Below, piece after piece: positions 26,383 through 33,972 of a stretch of DNA of 64,000 bases (its first letter is position 1; the number at the start of each line of letters is the position of its first letter). Made by a program: the position numbers and the translations under genes. Below the pieces are notes generated by a model, which did not search any database, had not been told where the DNA came from, and was given only the letters and a program-made list of their open reading frames with translations. Origin of the DNA: Burkholderiales bacterium. GTDB lineage: Bacteria > Pseudomonadota > Gammaproteobacteria > Burkholderiales > Burkholderiaceae_C. Location of the stretch: contig JAFKGD010000007.1 in the NCBI GenBank assembly GCA_017307855.1, forward strand, positions 1-64,000. The letters run 5' to 3'.

Positions 26383-27152
26383 ACCACTGGCTGGCCCGCG
26401 CGGGCCAGCTCGTCAGTGAAGACCGGCACGCCGATCGAGCAGGTGTGGATGCCCAGCACGCTCGTCAGCTGCAGCACTTCCATGAGTTCCGCGGCAGTGG
26501 CGCCACAGGCGATCGCGCGGCGGATGTGCATGCGCATGCCTGCTTCGTGCAGGTGTGTGGTGGACGCGTTCACCGACAGTGCGATGAACTCCTTCACCTT
26601 GGGCTCGAGCACGCCGGACGTCCACGCTTCGCGAGAGAAGCGGTAATAGGCCTCCAGGAACGCCGGAGCCAGGCGGGCCAGTTCGTCGCAGCACTCGTCC
26701 CAATAGCCGAGGTCCTGCTCGAACTTCGCACGCAGGGCCTGGGCCTCCGCAGGCAACGGAGCATCAGCTGGCGCGCCCAGACCGGCCTTGCGCAGTTCGT
26801 CGGCCAGGATGGGTACACCGACGCTGCAGGTGTGCCAGCCCAGCTGACTCACGATCTGCAGCACCTCCATGATTTCTTCCTTTGTGGCACCGTACTGCAA
26901 TGCGGTGCCGATGTGCAGGCGCAGCCCGCGCAGGTAGAGGTGCGTGGTGGCAGCGTCGATCGCAATGTAGATGAACTCCTTGAGTTTGGGCTCCAGCACG
27001 CCGTTGGTCCAGGCGAGGCTGGTCATGCCAAGGTAGGCCTCCAGGAAGTCCGGATTCAACGCCAGCAGCCCCTCGTGCCAGGGCGCCCAGTAGCCGCGCC
27101 TGGCAATGAAGTCCGCCTTCACGGCCTGCCTGTGTGCATCGCTGGTATCCAA
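26379..27152 (-). CDS. Tandem carboxymuconolactone decarboxylase-like protein
   Basis: 257 residues from a TTG start preceded by CAGGAGAAGAG, the best ribosome site in the region. It has two CMD/AhpD-like repeats: about 30-130 and 155-250, each with a WTxGVLEPKxKEFI helix and a later HTCSxGVPxxxDEL. The redox CxxC of AhpD is replaced by ATTH in the first repeat and STTH in the second, so a peroxidase-linked role is unlikely; a decarboxylase or lactone-acting role is possible. It follows the alpha/beta hydrolase by 46 bp on the same strand. Confidence 0.85.
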   Translation of the reverse strand: MDTSDAHRQAVKADFIARRGYWAPWHEGLLALNPDFLEAYLGMTSLAWTNGVLEPKLKEFIYIAIDAATTHLYLRGLRLHIGTALQYGATKEEIMEVLQIVSQLGWHTCSVGVPILADELRKAGLGAPADAPLPAEAQALRAKFEQDLGYWDECCDELARLAPAFLEAYYRFSREAWTSGVLEPKVKEFIALSVNASTTHLHEAGMRMHIRRAIACGATAAELMEVLQLTSVLGIHTCSIGVPVFTDELARAGQPVV

Positions 27153-27198
27153 TCTCTTCTCCTGTACTGTGGAATCGAAGGGGCCGCCGGTCGTGCAG

Positions 27199-28086
27199 TC
27201 AGTCTGGGCTGATGCCGCGCGCCTGGAAGTCCAGCAGCAGACGGTTGATGGGCCCGGCGCACATGTACTGCGACCAGTGGCCACAACCCGGGACAACGGC
27301 GGTCTCGATGTCCGCGCGCGCGGCCAGGCACATGGCACGGCGGGCCTCGACCGAGGGATGGGCGAGGCGGTCACTGTCACCCCACAGCACCTGCACCGGC
27401 GCCGTGGCCCGCTGCAAGTCAGACAGCAGCGTGGGGCGCCATCCGACGGTGCGGCTGTCGAAGCGGGCCCGCTCGACGTTGGCCATGTGCAGATCGATCA
27501 CCGCGTCGTCCGTCGCAGGCGGTGCAGACAACATCCACTGACCCAGGTTGTAAGCGGTGACTTCGCGCATCAACTGCAGGTCGCTGCGGTCACTGGGTCG
27601 CTTTCTCACGGGAATACTCCGTCCCACCGGCTCGCCGAATCCACCCGGTCCGATCAGGCTGAGCCGACGCACACAGGCGCCAATGCGGCCCGCGACGGCT
27701 GCTGCCACGACGCCGCCGAAGCTGAAGCCAATGAGCCCTGTACTGCCGCCTGTGCTGCACAGCGCGAGATCCTTCGCCGTTTCAGCCACCCAGTCCAGGT
27801 AGCCGTCGGGCCCCAGGCCGGGCGGCGCGTCGGGCGAGTCGCCAAAGCCCGGGAGATCCAGGGCATGAACCGTGAAGTGCTCGGCCAGCGGGCCGACATT
27901 GCGCACCCAATGCGACCATGAGCCCACGCCACCATGCACGAGCAGCACGGATGGACCCTCGCCCCATGAGCGCACGGCCAGGCCGCGATGCCACGAACGG
28001 CGCGACCGCCGGTCAAGCAGGGCGGCGGCCTCGGTCACGGAGACCGGCCAGTCTGCGGCCACCAACTGCTCGCGCGCTTTGTCCAA
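27199..28086 (-). CDS. Alpha/beta hydrolase
   Basis: 295 residues from a TTG at 28086, which has GGAG 6 nt upstream and lies about 25 nt from the predicted transcript start; a TTG at 28107 would leave almost no leader. The fold shows VLLVHGG (oxyanion loop, HGG at 51-53), Ser122 in GFSFGG as nucleophile, Asp237 in LWGDSD and His270 in GCGHWSQ. It resembles C-C bond or ester hydrolases of aromatic-ring meta-cleavage type. With the CMD-like gene next to it, it could act on a lactone, enol-lactone or diketone. Substrate unknown. Confidence 0.85.
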   Translation of the reverse strand: MDKAREQLVAADWPVSVTEAAALLDRRSRRSWHRGLAVRSWGEGPSVLLVHGGVGSWSHWVRNVGPLAEHFTVHALDLPGFGDSPDAPPGLGPDGYLDWVAETAKDLALCSTGGSTGLIGFSFGGVVAAAVAGRIGACVRRLSLIGPGGFGEPVGRSIPVRKRPSDRSDLQLMREVTAYNLGQWMLSAPPATDDAVIDLHMANVERARFDSRTVGWRPTLLSDLQRATAPVQVLWGDSDRLAHPSVEARRAMCLAARADIETAVVPGCGHWSQYMCAGPINRLLLDFQARGISPD

Positions 28087-28118
28087 GGAACTCTCCACCC
28101 CAAGCAAGAGGCAGTCAA

Positions 28119-28148
28119 TGTATCACAACGGAACACGATCCACAGAAA
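28119..28148 (-). promoter_or_regulatory. Minus-strand promoter with operator site 8
   Basis: Minus strand: TTTCTG (28148-28143), 18-bp spacer, GATACA (28124-28119) with an upstream TGT. The dyad CGGAACACGATCCA (28129-28142) fills most of the spacer, next to the -35, as at 35268 and 40972. It would control the hydrolase-CMD pair. Confidence 0.6.
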
Positions 28149-28173
28149 GGAATCACCATGCATTGAGTGACGA

Positions 28174-28219
28174 TTGACGCGGCATGCAGCACAAAAGCAT
28201 AATTGCGGAATTAAATCCA
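28174..28219 (+). promoter_or_regulatory. Promoter with operator site 9
   Basis: TTGACG (28174-28179), an 18-bp spacer and CATAAT (28198-28203) precede the dyad CGGAATTAAATCCA (28206-28219) by 2 bp. It drives the OB-fold/thiolase/SDR/MaoC operon that starts at 28240. Confidence 0.7.
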
Positions 28220-28239
28220 ATAGACGGAACAACAAGAAC

Positions 28240-28626
28240 ATGAAGACGAGAATGGAGACTTCGCCACTCAGCACCTGGCGGGCTTACCTCGCGCAGGGCC
28301 AGCTGGCATTCCAGCGCGACACGGACACGGGAGAGGCCGTGTTCTATCCACGGGTCTGCGCACCCGGCAGCGGGAACACCGAGCTTCGGTGGGAAACCAG
28401 CAAAGGGCTGGGGACGGTCTATGCCACCACCGCCATCACGCCGCGTGACGGACCGGCCTACAACGTGTCGCTGATCGATATGGACGAGGGTTTCAGGCTG
28501 ATGAGCCGCGTCGAGTCCGTCGCCGCCGACAAGGTGACGATCGGCCAGCGGGTGAAGGTCCGCATCCATCAGACCGGCGGCGAAGAGCCCCCCTATCCCG
28601 TGTTCGACATCGTGGAGACGGCATGA
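28240..28626 (+). CDS. OB-fold (DUF35-type) partner of thiolase-like protein, zinc ribbon lost
   Basis: 128 residues. The pattern of a short helix (STWRAYLAQGQLAFQR), a degenerate ribbon with FYPRVCAPGSG, then an OB-fold with VYATTAITPRDGPAYNVSLIDMDEGFRLMSRV matches DUF35-type acyl-CoA-associated proteins. The four ribbon cysteines of the family are reduced to one, so zinc is probably not bound; compare the intact ribbon of the copy at 31625. DUF35 proteins bind and steady thiolase-like aldolases. The stop overlaps the next start by 4 bp. A start at 28252 is also possible. Confidence 0.8.
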   Translation: MKTRMETSPLSTWRAYLAQGQLAFQRDTDTGEAVFYPRVCAPGSGNTELRWETSKGLGTVYATTAITPRDGPAYNVSLIDMDEGFRLMSRVESVAADKVTIGQRVKVRIHQTGGEEPPYPVFDIVETA

Positions 28627-29774
28627 CCAACTCCCTGAGGCGCGGCTCGGCCGCCATCGTCGGCGTGGCCGAATCCGATCTGGGCGAGGTCGCCGCAGGC
28701 ATGTCAGCCATCGATCTGATGGCCCAGGCGACGGTGCGCGCGCTGGATGACTGCGGCCTGAAACTGTCGGACGTCGATGGCCTGCTGTCCGCCGCCACCC
28801 AGAGCCGCATGGCCACCAGTGCCCTTGCCGAGTACCTGGGCGTGCAACCACGCTACCACGACGGCACCTACATGGGCGGCTCGTCATTCATGACGCTCGT
28901 CGCACATGCGCAGGCTGCCATCGAGGCGGGCCTGTGCGAAGTGGCCGTCATCACCTACGGCAGCACCGCGCGGACCGGACGCAGCGCCGCAGCGCGCGAC
29001 TACAACCCTTATGAAACCCCTTACAAGCCGGTCCTGCCCGTCACGGCCTACGCGCTGGCAGCATCGCGCCACATGCACGAATATGGCACCACGCGCGAGC
29101 AACTGGCAGAGATCGCCGTTGCGGCGCGTCAGTGGGCCCTCCTCAACCCGGCCGCCTGGGAAAAGAAGCCGCTGTCGGTTGCCGACGTGCTGTCCGCTCG
29201 CATGGTCGCTACGCCGCTGTCCGTGCGCGACTGCTGCCTTGTCACCGACGGTGGCGGTGCGCTCGTGATGACTTCGGCTGCGCGCGCACGCAGCCTGCGC
29301 AAGCCGGGCGCTTTCGTGCTCGGCTCCGGTGAGACGCTGAGCCACCTCACTGTCAGCAACATGCCCGACCTGACCGTCACGGGCGCCCGCCGCTCGGGGG
29401 ATGCGGCTTACCGGATGGCCGGACTGGGGCCGTCCGACATGGACATTGCCGAGGTGTACGACGCGTTCACCATCACCACACTGCTGTTCCTGGAAGACCT
29501 GGGCTTCTGCCCCAAGGGTGAGGGTGGCCGCTTCGTGCAGGACGGTGCCATCGCGCCTGGCGGGCGCCTGCCGGTCAACACCAATGGCGGCGGGCTGTCG
29601 TATTGCCATCCCGGCATGTACGGCATCTTCCCGCTGATCGAGGCGGTGAGGCAGATCCGCGGCGAGTGCGGGCCGCGCCAGGTCGCCGACGTTGAGACCG
29701 CCATTGTCCATGGCAACGGCGGCGTGCTGTCGAGCCAGAGCACCGTCATCCTGGGCGCGGCGTCGACCGTCTGA
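28623..29774 (+). CDS. Thiolase-like lipid-transfer protein (SCP-x/Ltp2 type), possible aldolase
   Basis: 383 residues. The thiolase fold is clear from DGLLSAATQ, VTDGGGALVMTS, EVYDAFTITTLLFLEDLGFC, PVNTNGGGLSYCHPG and EAVRQIRGECG. The nucleophilic Cys of thiolases is not there: the loop reads YMGGSSFM (84-90). Tyr279 and Tyr327 stand in the segments that hold tyrosines in Ltp2-type retro-aldolases. With the coupled OB-fold partner upstream, retro-aldol cleavage of a branched beta-hydroxyacyl-CoA is a good guess. SDR and MaoC genes follow, giving a dehydration/oxidation set. Confidence 0.85.
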   Translation: MTNSLRRGSAAIVGVAESDLGEVAAGMSAIDLMAQATVRALDDCGLKLSDVDGLLSAATQSRMATSALAEYLGVQPRYHDGTYMGGSSFMTLVAHAQAAIEAGLCEVAVITYGSTARTGRSAAARDYNPYETPYKPVLPVTAYALAASRHMHEYGTTREQLAEIAVAARQWALLNPAAWEKKPLSVADVLSARMVATPLSVRDCCLVTDGGGALVMTSAARARSLRKPGAFVLGSGETLSHLTVSNMPDLTVTGARRSGDAAYRMAGLGPSDMDIAEVYDAFTITTLLFLEDLGFCPKGEGGRFVQDGAIAPGGRLPVNTNGGGLSYCHPGMYGIFPLIEAVRQIRGECGPRQVADVETAIVHGNGGVLSSQSTVILGAASTV

Positions 29775-29809
29775 GCCCGCAAACCACACGTCATCGACAG
29801 GATCGTTCC

Positions 29810-30733
29810 ATGAGCAATAACGGAGTACTCGCCGGCAAGGTCGTCATTGTCACCGGCGCGGGGCGCGGCATCGGCCGCGAGATCGCGCTGCTGGCCGCGA
29901 CCGAAGGCGCGCGCGTCGTCGTCAACGACGTCGGCGTGGCACTGGACGGCGGTTCGCCCGACGCTGGGCCGGCCGCGGACGTGGTGCGCGAGATCGCCGC
30001 GCGCGGCGGCGAGGCCATGGCCAGCACGGAGAGCGTTGCCGAGTGGGACAGCGCGCAGCGCATCGTGGCGTCCGCCATCGCCCGCTTCGGCCGGCTGGAC
30101 GCGCTCGTCAACAATGCCGGCATTCTTCGCGACCGGATCTTCCACCAGATGAGTCCCGAGGAATTCGACGCCGTGGTCAAGGTGCACCTGTACGGCAGCT
30201 TCTACATGAGCCGCGCGGCGGCCGCCGTGTTCCGCAAGCAGGAGTCCGGCGCGTTCGTCCACATGACCTCCACCAGCGGGCTGATCGGCGGACTCGCCCA
30301 GGCCAACTACGCATCAGCCAAGCTGGGCGTCGTCGGCCTGTCCAAGACCATCGCCCTGGACATGGCGCGCTTCAACGTGCGCTCCAACTGCATCTCGCCC
30401 TCGGCCTTCAGCCGCATGATCGAGAGCGCCGCCGGCCAGCCGGCCGACAAGCAGGCCGCGTACATGGAGATGCGCAAGACCAAGACCCGGCCCGAGCAGA
30501 TCGCGCCGCTGGCGGTCTTCCTGGCCAGCGACGCCGCAAGCGAGGTCAACGGCCAGATCATCGGCTCGCGCGGCAACGAGCTCTACCTCTACAGCCAGCC
30601 CCGCCCCGTGCGGACCCTGCACCGGGGTGATGGGTGGACGCCGCAGTCCATGTCTGACATGGTGGCCGCATGGAAGAGTGCCTTCACGCCGCTGGAACGG
30701 ACCCGGAACGTGTTCGACTGGGAGCCGCTCTGA
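29810..30733 (+). CDS. SDR dehydrogenase, MFE-2/17beta-HSD4-like hydroxyacyl-CoA dehydrogenase
   Basis: 307 residues, longer than usual SDRs. TGAGRGIG (15-22), NNAG (101-104), Ser154, Tyr167 and Lys171 are present. The insertion after strand 2, VNDVGVALDGGSPDAG, is typical of the (R)-hydroxyacyl-CoA dehydrogenase part of multifunctional enzyme 2. A C-terminal ~50-residue extension ends in FDWEPL. The MaoC hydratase gene follows 12 bp later, so the two together rebuild the MFE-2 pair as separate proteins. CAGGA lies before the ATG. Confidence 0.9.
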   Translation: MSNNGVLAGKVVIVTGAGRGIGREIALLAATEGARVVVNDVGVALDGGSPDAGPAADVVREIAARGGEAMASTESVAEWDSAQRIVASAIARFGRLDALVNNAGILRDRIFHQMSPEEFDAVVKVHLYGSFYMSRAAAAVFRKQESGAFVHMTSTSGLIGGLAQANYASAKLGVVGLSKTIALDMARFNVRSNCISPSAFSRMIESAAGQPADKQAAYMEMRKTKTRPEQIAPLAVFLASDAASEVNGQIIGSRGNELYLYSQPRPVRTLHRGDGWTPQSMSDMVAAWKSAFTPLERTRNVFDWEPL

Positions 30734-30745
30734 CCAGCGACGCAG

Positions 30746-31609
30746 ATGATCAATCCGCAACGACTGCTGGACTGGCCTTTCGAGGACGTCGTCCAGTCCT
30801 ACACTGCCCGCGACACCATGCTCTACGCGCTGGGACTGGGCCTGGGCTGCGACCCTGTCGATGCGCAGCAACTGCGCTATGTGTATGAGCGCGACCTCAC
30901 CGCATTCCCTACCCTTCCGGTGGTGCTGTGCCACCCTGGCCCGTGGATTGCGCATCCCGGTACGGGTGTGGACCGCAAGATGGTGCTGCACGGCGAACAG
31001 GGCGTGGTTCTGCACCAGCCCGTGCCGCCCGAGGCCACGGTTCGCGGCCGTACACGCGTCACGCGGGTCGTCGACAAGGGCGCTGGCAAGGGAGCGCTGG
31101 TCTATTCCGAACGCCGCATCGTGGACCACGCCACAGATGAGCCGATCGCCACGCTCACTTCGACGAGTTTCTGCCGGGCAGACGGTGGCTTCGGCGGCCC
31201 CGTGGAGAAGCTGCCACCGCCTCACGCCATGCCATCCGGCCCGCCGCATCACGTGGTGGAATTGACCACGTTGCCGCAAGCCGCCCTGCTCTACCGGCTC
31301 AATGCCGACTACAACCCCCTGCACGCCGACCCGGATGTCGCCCGCGCGGCCGGCTATTCCCGTCCCATCCTGCATGGCCTGTGCACCTTCGGCGTTGCAG
31401 CCCATGCCGTATTGAAGGCAGTGTGCGGCTATGAGGCGGCCCGCCTGGCGTCCTTTGCAGCCCGCTTTACCTCGCCCTCCTACCCGGGCGAGACGATCTC
31501 TGTCGACATCTGGCAGGAGGGCGACGTGGTGTCCTTCCAGGCCTGGGTGCGCGCGCGCGACAGGATGGTGCTGGACAACGGTCGGGCCACGCTGCGCGAC
31601 ACGGTCTGA
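30746..31609 (+). CDS. MaoC-family (R)-specific enoyl-CoA hydratase 2
   Basis: 287 residues, a double hot-dog protein. The second half has the hydratase-2 motif around LNADYNPLHADPDVA, with Asp188, Asn190 and His193 as the catalytic set, followed by GYSRPILHGLCTFG. The first half is the degenerate, substrate-binding hot dog. It hydrates 2-enoyl-CoA to (R)-3-hydroxyacyl-CoA, which the SDR before it would oxidise. It ends the operon, 15 bp from a convergent stop. The ribosome site is weak. Confidence 0.92.
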   Translation: MINPQRLLDWPFEDVVQSYTARDTMLYALGLGLGCDPVDAQQLRYVYERDLTAFPTLPVVLCHPGPWIAHPGTGVDRKMVLHGEQGVVLHQPVPPEATVRGRTRVTRVVDKGAGKGALVYSERRIVDHATDEPIATLTSTSFCRADGGFGGPVEKLPPPHAMPSGPPHHVVELTTLPQAALLYRLNADYNPLHADPDVARAAGYSRPILHGLCTFGVAAHAVLKAVCGYEAARLASFAARFTSPSYPGETISVDIWQEGDVVSFQAWVRARDRMVLDNGRATLRDTV

Positions 31610-31624
31610 CGGACCCGCCCGCGC

Positions 31625-32014
31625 TCAGGCCAGCGCGAAACGGGCCAGCGCCACTCCATCCACTGTCTGGATCGCCAGGCGCACCGGTGCGTCGCACGCC
31701 AGGGCGTCGTGGGCATCGACCATGTTGGTGATGAGCCGAGGTCCCTCGTCGAGCTCGACCACGGCCACGTTGTAGGGCAGCCGGTCCTTGAACGCGTCGC
31801 TGTAAGCCGTGTGGTAGACCACCCAGCTCACCAGGCGGCCGCCGCCGCCCGCCTCTTCCCAGTGCAGCCGGTCACCCAGGCACCGGGGACATTCACGCCG
31901 CGCGGGCAACCACGCATGGCCACAGGCGCAGCGCATGTACAGCAAGCGCCCTTCGCGCAGGGCGTCCCAGTACGGGCGCGTGATTTCGGTCACTTCGGGG
32001 GCAGGAATCGGCAT
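31625..32014 (-). CDS. Zn-ribbon/OB-fold (DUF35) protein
   Basis: 129 residues. N-terminal helix TRPYWDALREGRLLY, then a rubredoxin-like zinc ribbon with CAC (about 29-31) and CPRC, then the OB-fold with VVYHTAYSDAF and RLPYNVAVVELDEGPRL. It is the partner of the thiolase-like gene that ends 3 bp before its ATG. GGGAG precedes the start. It is the last gene of the minus-strand unit ACAD, crotonase, thiolase-like, OB-fold. Confidence 0.9.
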   Translation of the reverse strand: MPIPAPEVTEITRPYWDALREGRLLYMRCACGHAWLPARRECPRCLGDRLHWEEAGGGGRLVSWVVYHTAYSDAFKDRLPYNVAVVELDEGPRLITNMVDAHDALACDAPVRLAIQTVDGVALARFALA

Positions 32015-32017
32015 GGA

Positions 32018-33154
32018 TCAGCTCCCGAGCAGCAGGGTCGAATGGGTGTGCATGGTGCCTCCCTGGTTGCTGACCAGACAGGTTCTGGCACCAGGTACCT
32101 GCAGTCGCGCCGTCCCGCGCATCTGCCGTACGCCCTCGATGATGAGCTGCATGCCGGGCATGCCGGTCTCGGACAGCAGGCCACCGCTGGTATTGACGGG
32201 CAGCCGCCCGCCAAACTCGATCGCGCCGCCACGCACGAAATCTCCGGCTTTTCCCCGGGGACAGAAGCCATAGTCTTCCAGCGTCATCAGCACGGTGATG
32301 GTGAAGCAATCGTAGAGCTGCGCAACGTCAACGTTGGCAGGATCGACTCCGGCCATGGCGAAAGCGGTCTGCGCGGCACGCGCCGCTTCGGTGCGCGTGA
32401 GGCTGGGACGCAGCTGAACGTCCCACGAGGTCTGTCCATGGCCGAAGCCGAGCACGGGGACGGCTTCCCGCACCCCCAGCGCACGGGCACGCGCCTCGCT
32501 CGTCACGACCAGGGCCGCGCCGCCGTCAGAGACGAGCGCGCAGTCGTCACGGCGCAGCGGCTCGACCAGCCATGGCGACTGCAGGTATTGCTCCATCGTG
32601 AGCGGCTTGCGCAACTGCGCATGCGGGTTGTCTGCGCCATGGCGGCGGCTGGCCAGCGCCACCGCCCCCAGTGCCTCCGCGCCTATCCCGTGCTCGTGCA
32701 CGTAGCGGCGCTGGATCATCGCGTAGCCTGCCGCGGTCGAGAGCCATCCGTAGGCCGCGTCGTCGCCCCTCGGCCGCGCATAGACGGCGCGGTTGCCCGA
32801 ACGCGGGTTGTCCGCATAGCAGACCAGCGCCACGTCGCACTGCCCAGCCTCGATGGCGCCGATCGCCATGGTGACCAGCGTGATGTTGGCTGCGCCTCCC
32901 TGATCCCAGGCCCCGCCCATGCGCGGCATGACGCCAAGTGCCTCGGCCACCTTCTGGCCATACATGAACTGGTGCGCGGAGGTGGGCACTTTCACGAACA
33001 CGCCGTCCACCTCCTCCTTGGCAATGCCCGCGTCGGCCAGCGCGTGCCGACAGGCTTCGACATTCAGCGACAGCGTGTCGCGCCCTGGCAGCTTGCCGAA
33101 GGCGGTATGGCCGATGCCCGCGATGACGTAGCGTTCGCGCAGCATGCGGATCAC
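32018..33154 (-). CDS. Thiolase-like protein (SCP-x type), second copy
   Basis: 378 residues from a GTG that overlaps the crotonase stop (GTGA); an ATG at 33145 is the alternative. The fold is shown by VSDGGAALVVTS, QLYDCFTITVLMTLEDYGFC and LPVNTSGGLLSETGMPG. The usual nucleophilic Cys is missing (WDQGGAANITL, 83-93). Tyr281 is kept but the second tyrosine of the 28623 copy is replaced by Glu in LLSETG, so the two may differ in chemistry. Function as aldolase or acyl-transfer enzyme is inference. Confidence 0.83.
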   Translation of the reverse strand: MIRMLRERYVIAGIGHTAFGKLPGRDTLSLNVEACRHALADAGIAKEEVDGVFVKVPTSAHQFMYGQKVAEALGVMPRMGGAWDQGGAANITLVTMAIGAIEAGQCDVALVCYADNPRSGNRAVYARPRGDDAAYGWLSTAAGYAMIQRRYVHEHGIGAEALGAVALASRRHGADNPHAQLRKPLTMEQYLQSPWLVEPLRRDDCALVSDGGAALVVTSEARARALGVREAVPVLGFGHGQTSWDVQLRPSLTRTEAARAAQTAFAMAGVDPANVDVAQLYDCFTITVLMTLEDYGFCPRGKAGDFVRGGAIEFGGRLPVNTSGGLLSETGMPGMQLIIEGVRQMRGTARLQVPGARTCLVSNQGGTMHTHSTLLLGS

Positions 33155-33927
33155 TGTCCCCTGAAGCGCGGCACGCGCTTCTCCGCGAAGGCTTGAGTGC
33201 CCTCCTTCGCGTCCTCGGTCTTCTGGAGGATGTGGTTGACGAACTGCTCCATCCGCAGACCGGAGGGCAGGTTCTGGCTGCGCGAGCGCAGTGCCAGTTC
33301 CTTGGCGGCCTGCACCGCCAGCGGTGCGTTGGCGGCGATCCTGCGAGCATAGGCCAGCGCCGTCTCCATCAGTTGCTCCAGCGGAACCACCTTGTTCACG
33401 AGGCCCCAGCGTTGAGCCGTCATGGCGTCCATGGCGTCGCCGGTCAGCAGCATCTCCATGGCGATGGCCTGCGGCAGCTGGTCGATGAGGCGCTGCGTGC
33501 CGCCGTTAGCCGCGATGACCCCGCGCCGCACCTCGGACAAACCGAACGTCGCCTCGCTGGCCGCCACGCGGATATCGGTGGCCAGCAGCAGCGTCATGCC
33601 ACCGCCCACGCAATACCCGTTGACAGCGGCGATGACCGGCTTCCAGACCTCGAGGCCGCGGTTTAGAAGCATGTCCCTCTGCGTCTGCCACATGGAGGAC
33701 ATCTCGACCTTGCGGCCGATCCAGGACTTGAGATCGGCTCCGGCGCTGAACGACTTGTCGCCCGCGCCCGTTATCACGGCCACGCGGATGGCTGCGTCGT
33801 CCCGCACCCGTTCCCAGGCCTCGGAGAGCGCACGATAGTGCTCGGCGTCGAGCGCATTGCGGGTCTCGGGGCGATTGATGGTGACGACGGCTATGCCGTC
33901 CTGCAGCACTTCAAGATCGATCGACAT
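33151..33927 (-). CDS. Enoyl-CoA hydratase
   Basis: 258 residues. This is the only single-domain crotonase here with both catalytic glutamates in place: GLSEVRRG and AMEMLLTGD. Also NRPETRNALDAEH, FSAGADLKSW and NGYCVGGGMTLLLATD. It should hydrate 2-enoyl-CoA to 3-hydroxyacyl-CoA. AGGAGGG precedes the ATG. It lies between an acyl-CoA dehydrogenase (45 bp upstream) and the thiolase-like gene (overlapping), forming a complete oxidation, hydration and cleavage set. Confidence 0.92.
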   Translation of the reverse strand: MSIDLEVLQDGIAVVTINRPETRNALDAEHYRALSEAWERVRDDAAIRVAVITGAGDKSFSAGADLKSWIGRKVEMSSMWQTQRDMLLNRGLEVWKPVIAAVNGYCVGGGMTLLLATDIRVAASEATFGLSEVRRGVIAANGGTQRLIDQLPQAIAMEMLLTGDAMDAMTAQRWGLVNKVVPLEQLMETALAYARRIAANAPLAVQAAKELALRSRSQNLPSGLRMEQFVNHILQKTEDAKEGTQAFAEKRVPRFRGQ

Positions 33928-33972
33928 GCAGCCCTCCTCATGCTGAGCCCCTGGCGGGCCATTGCTCTTGCG

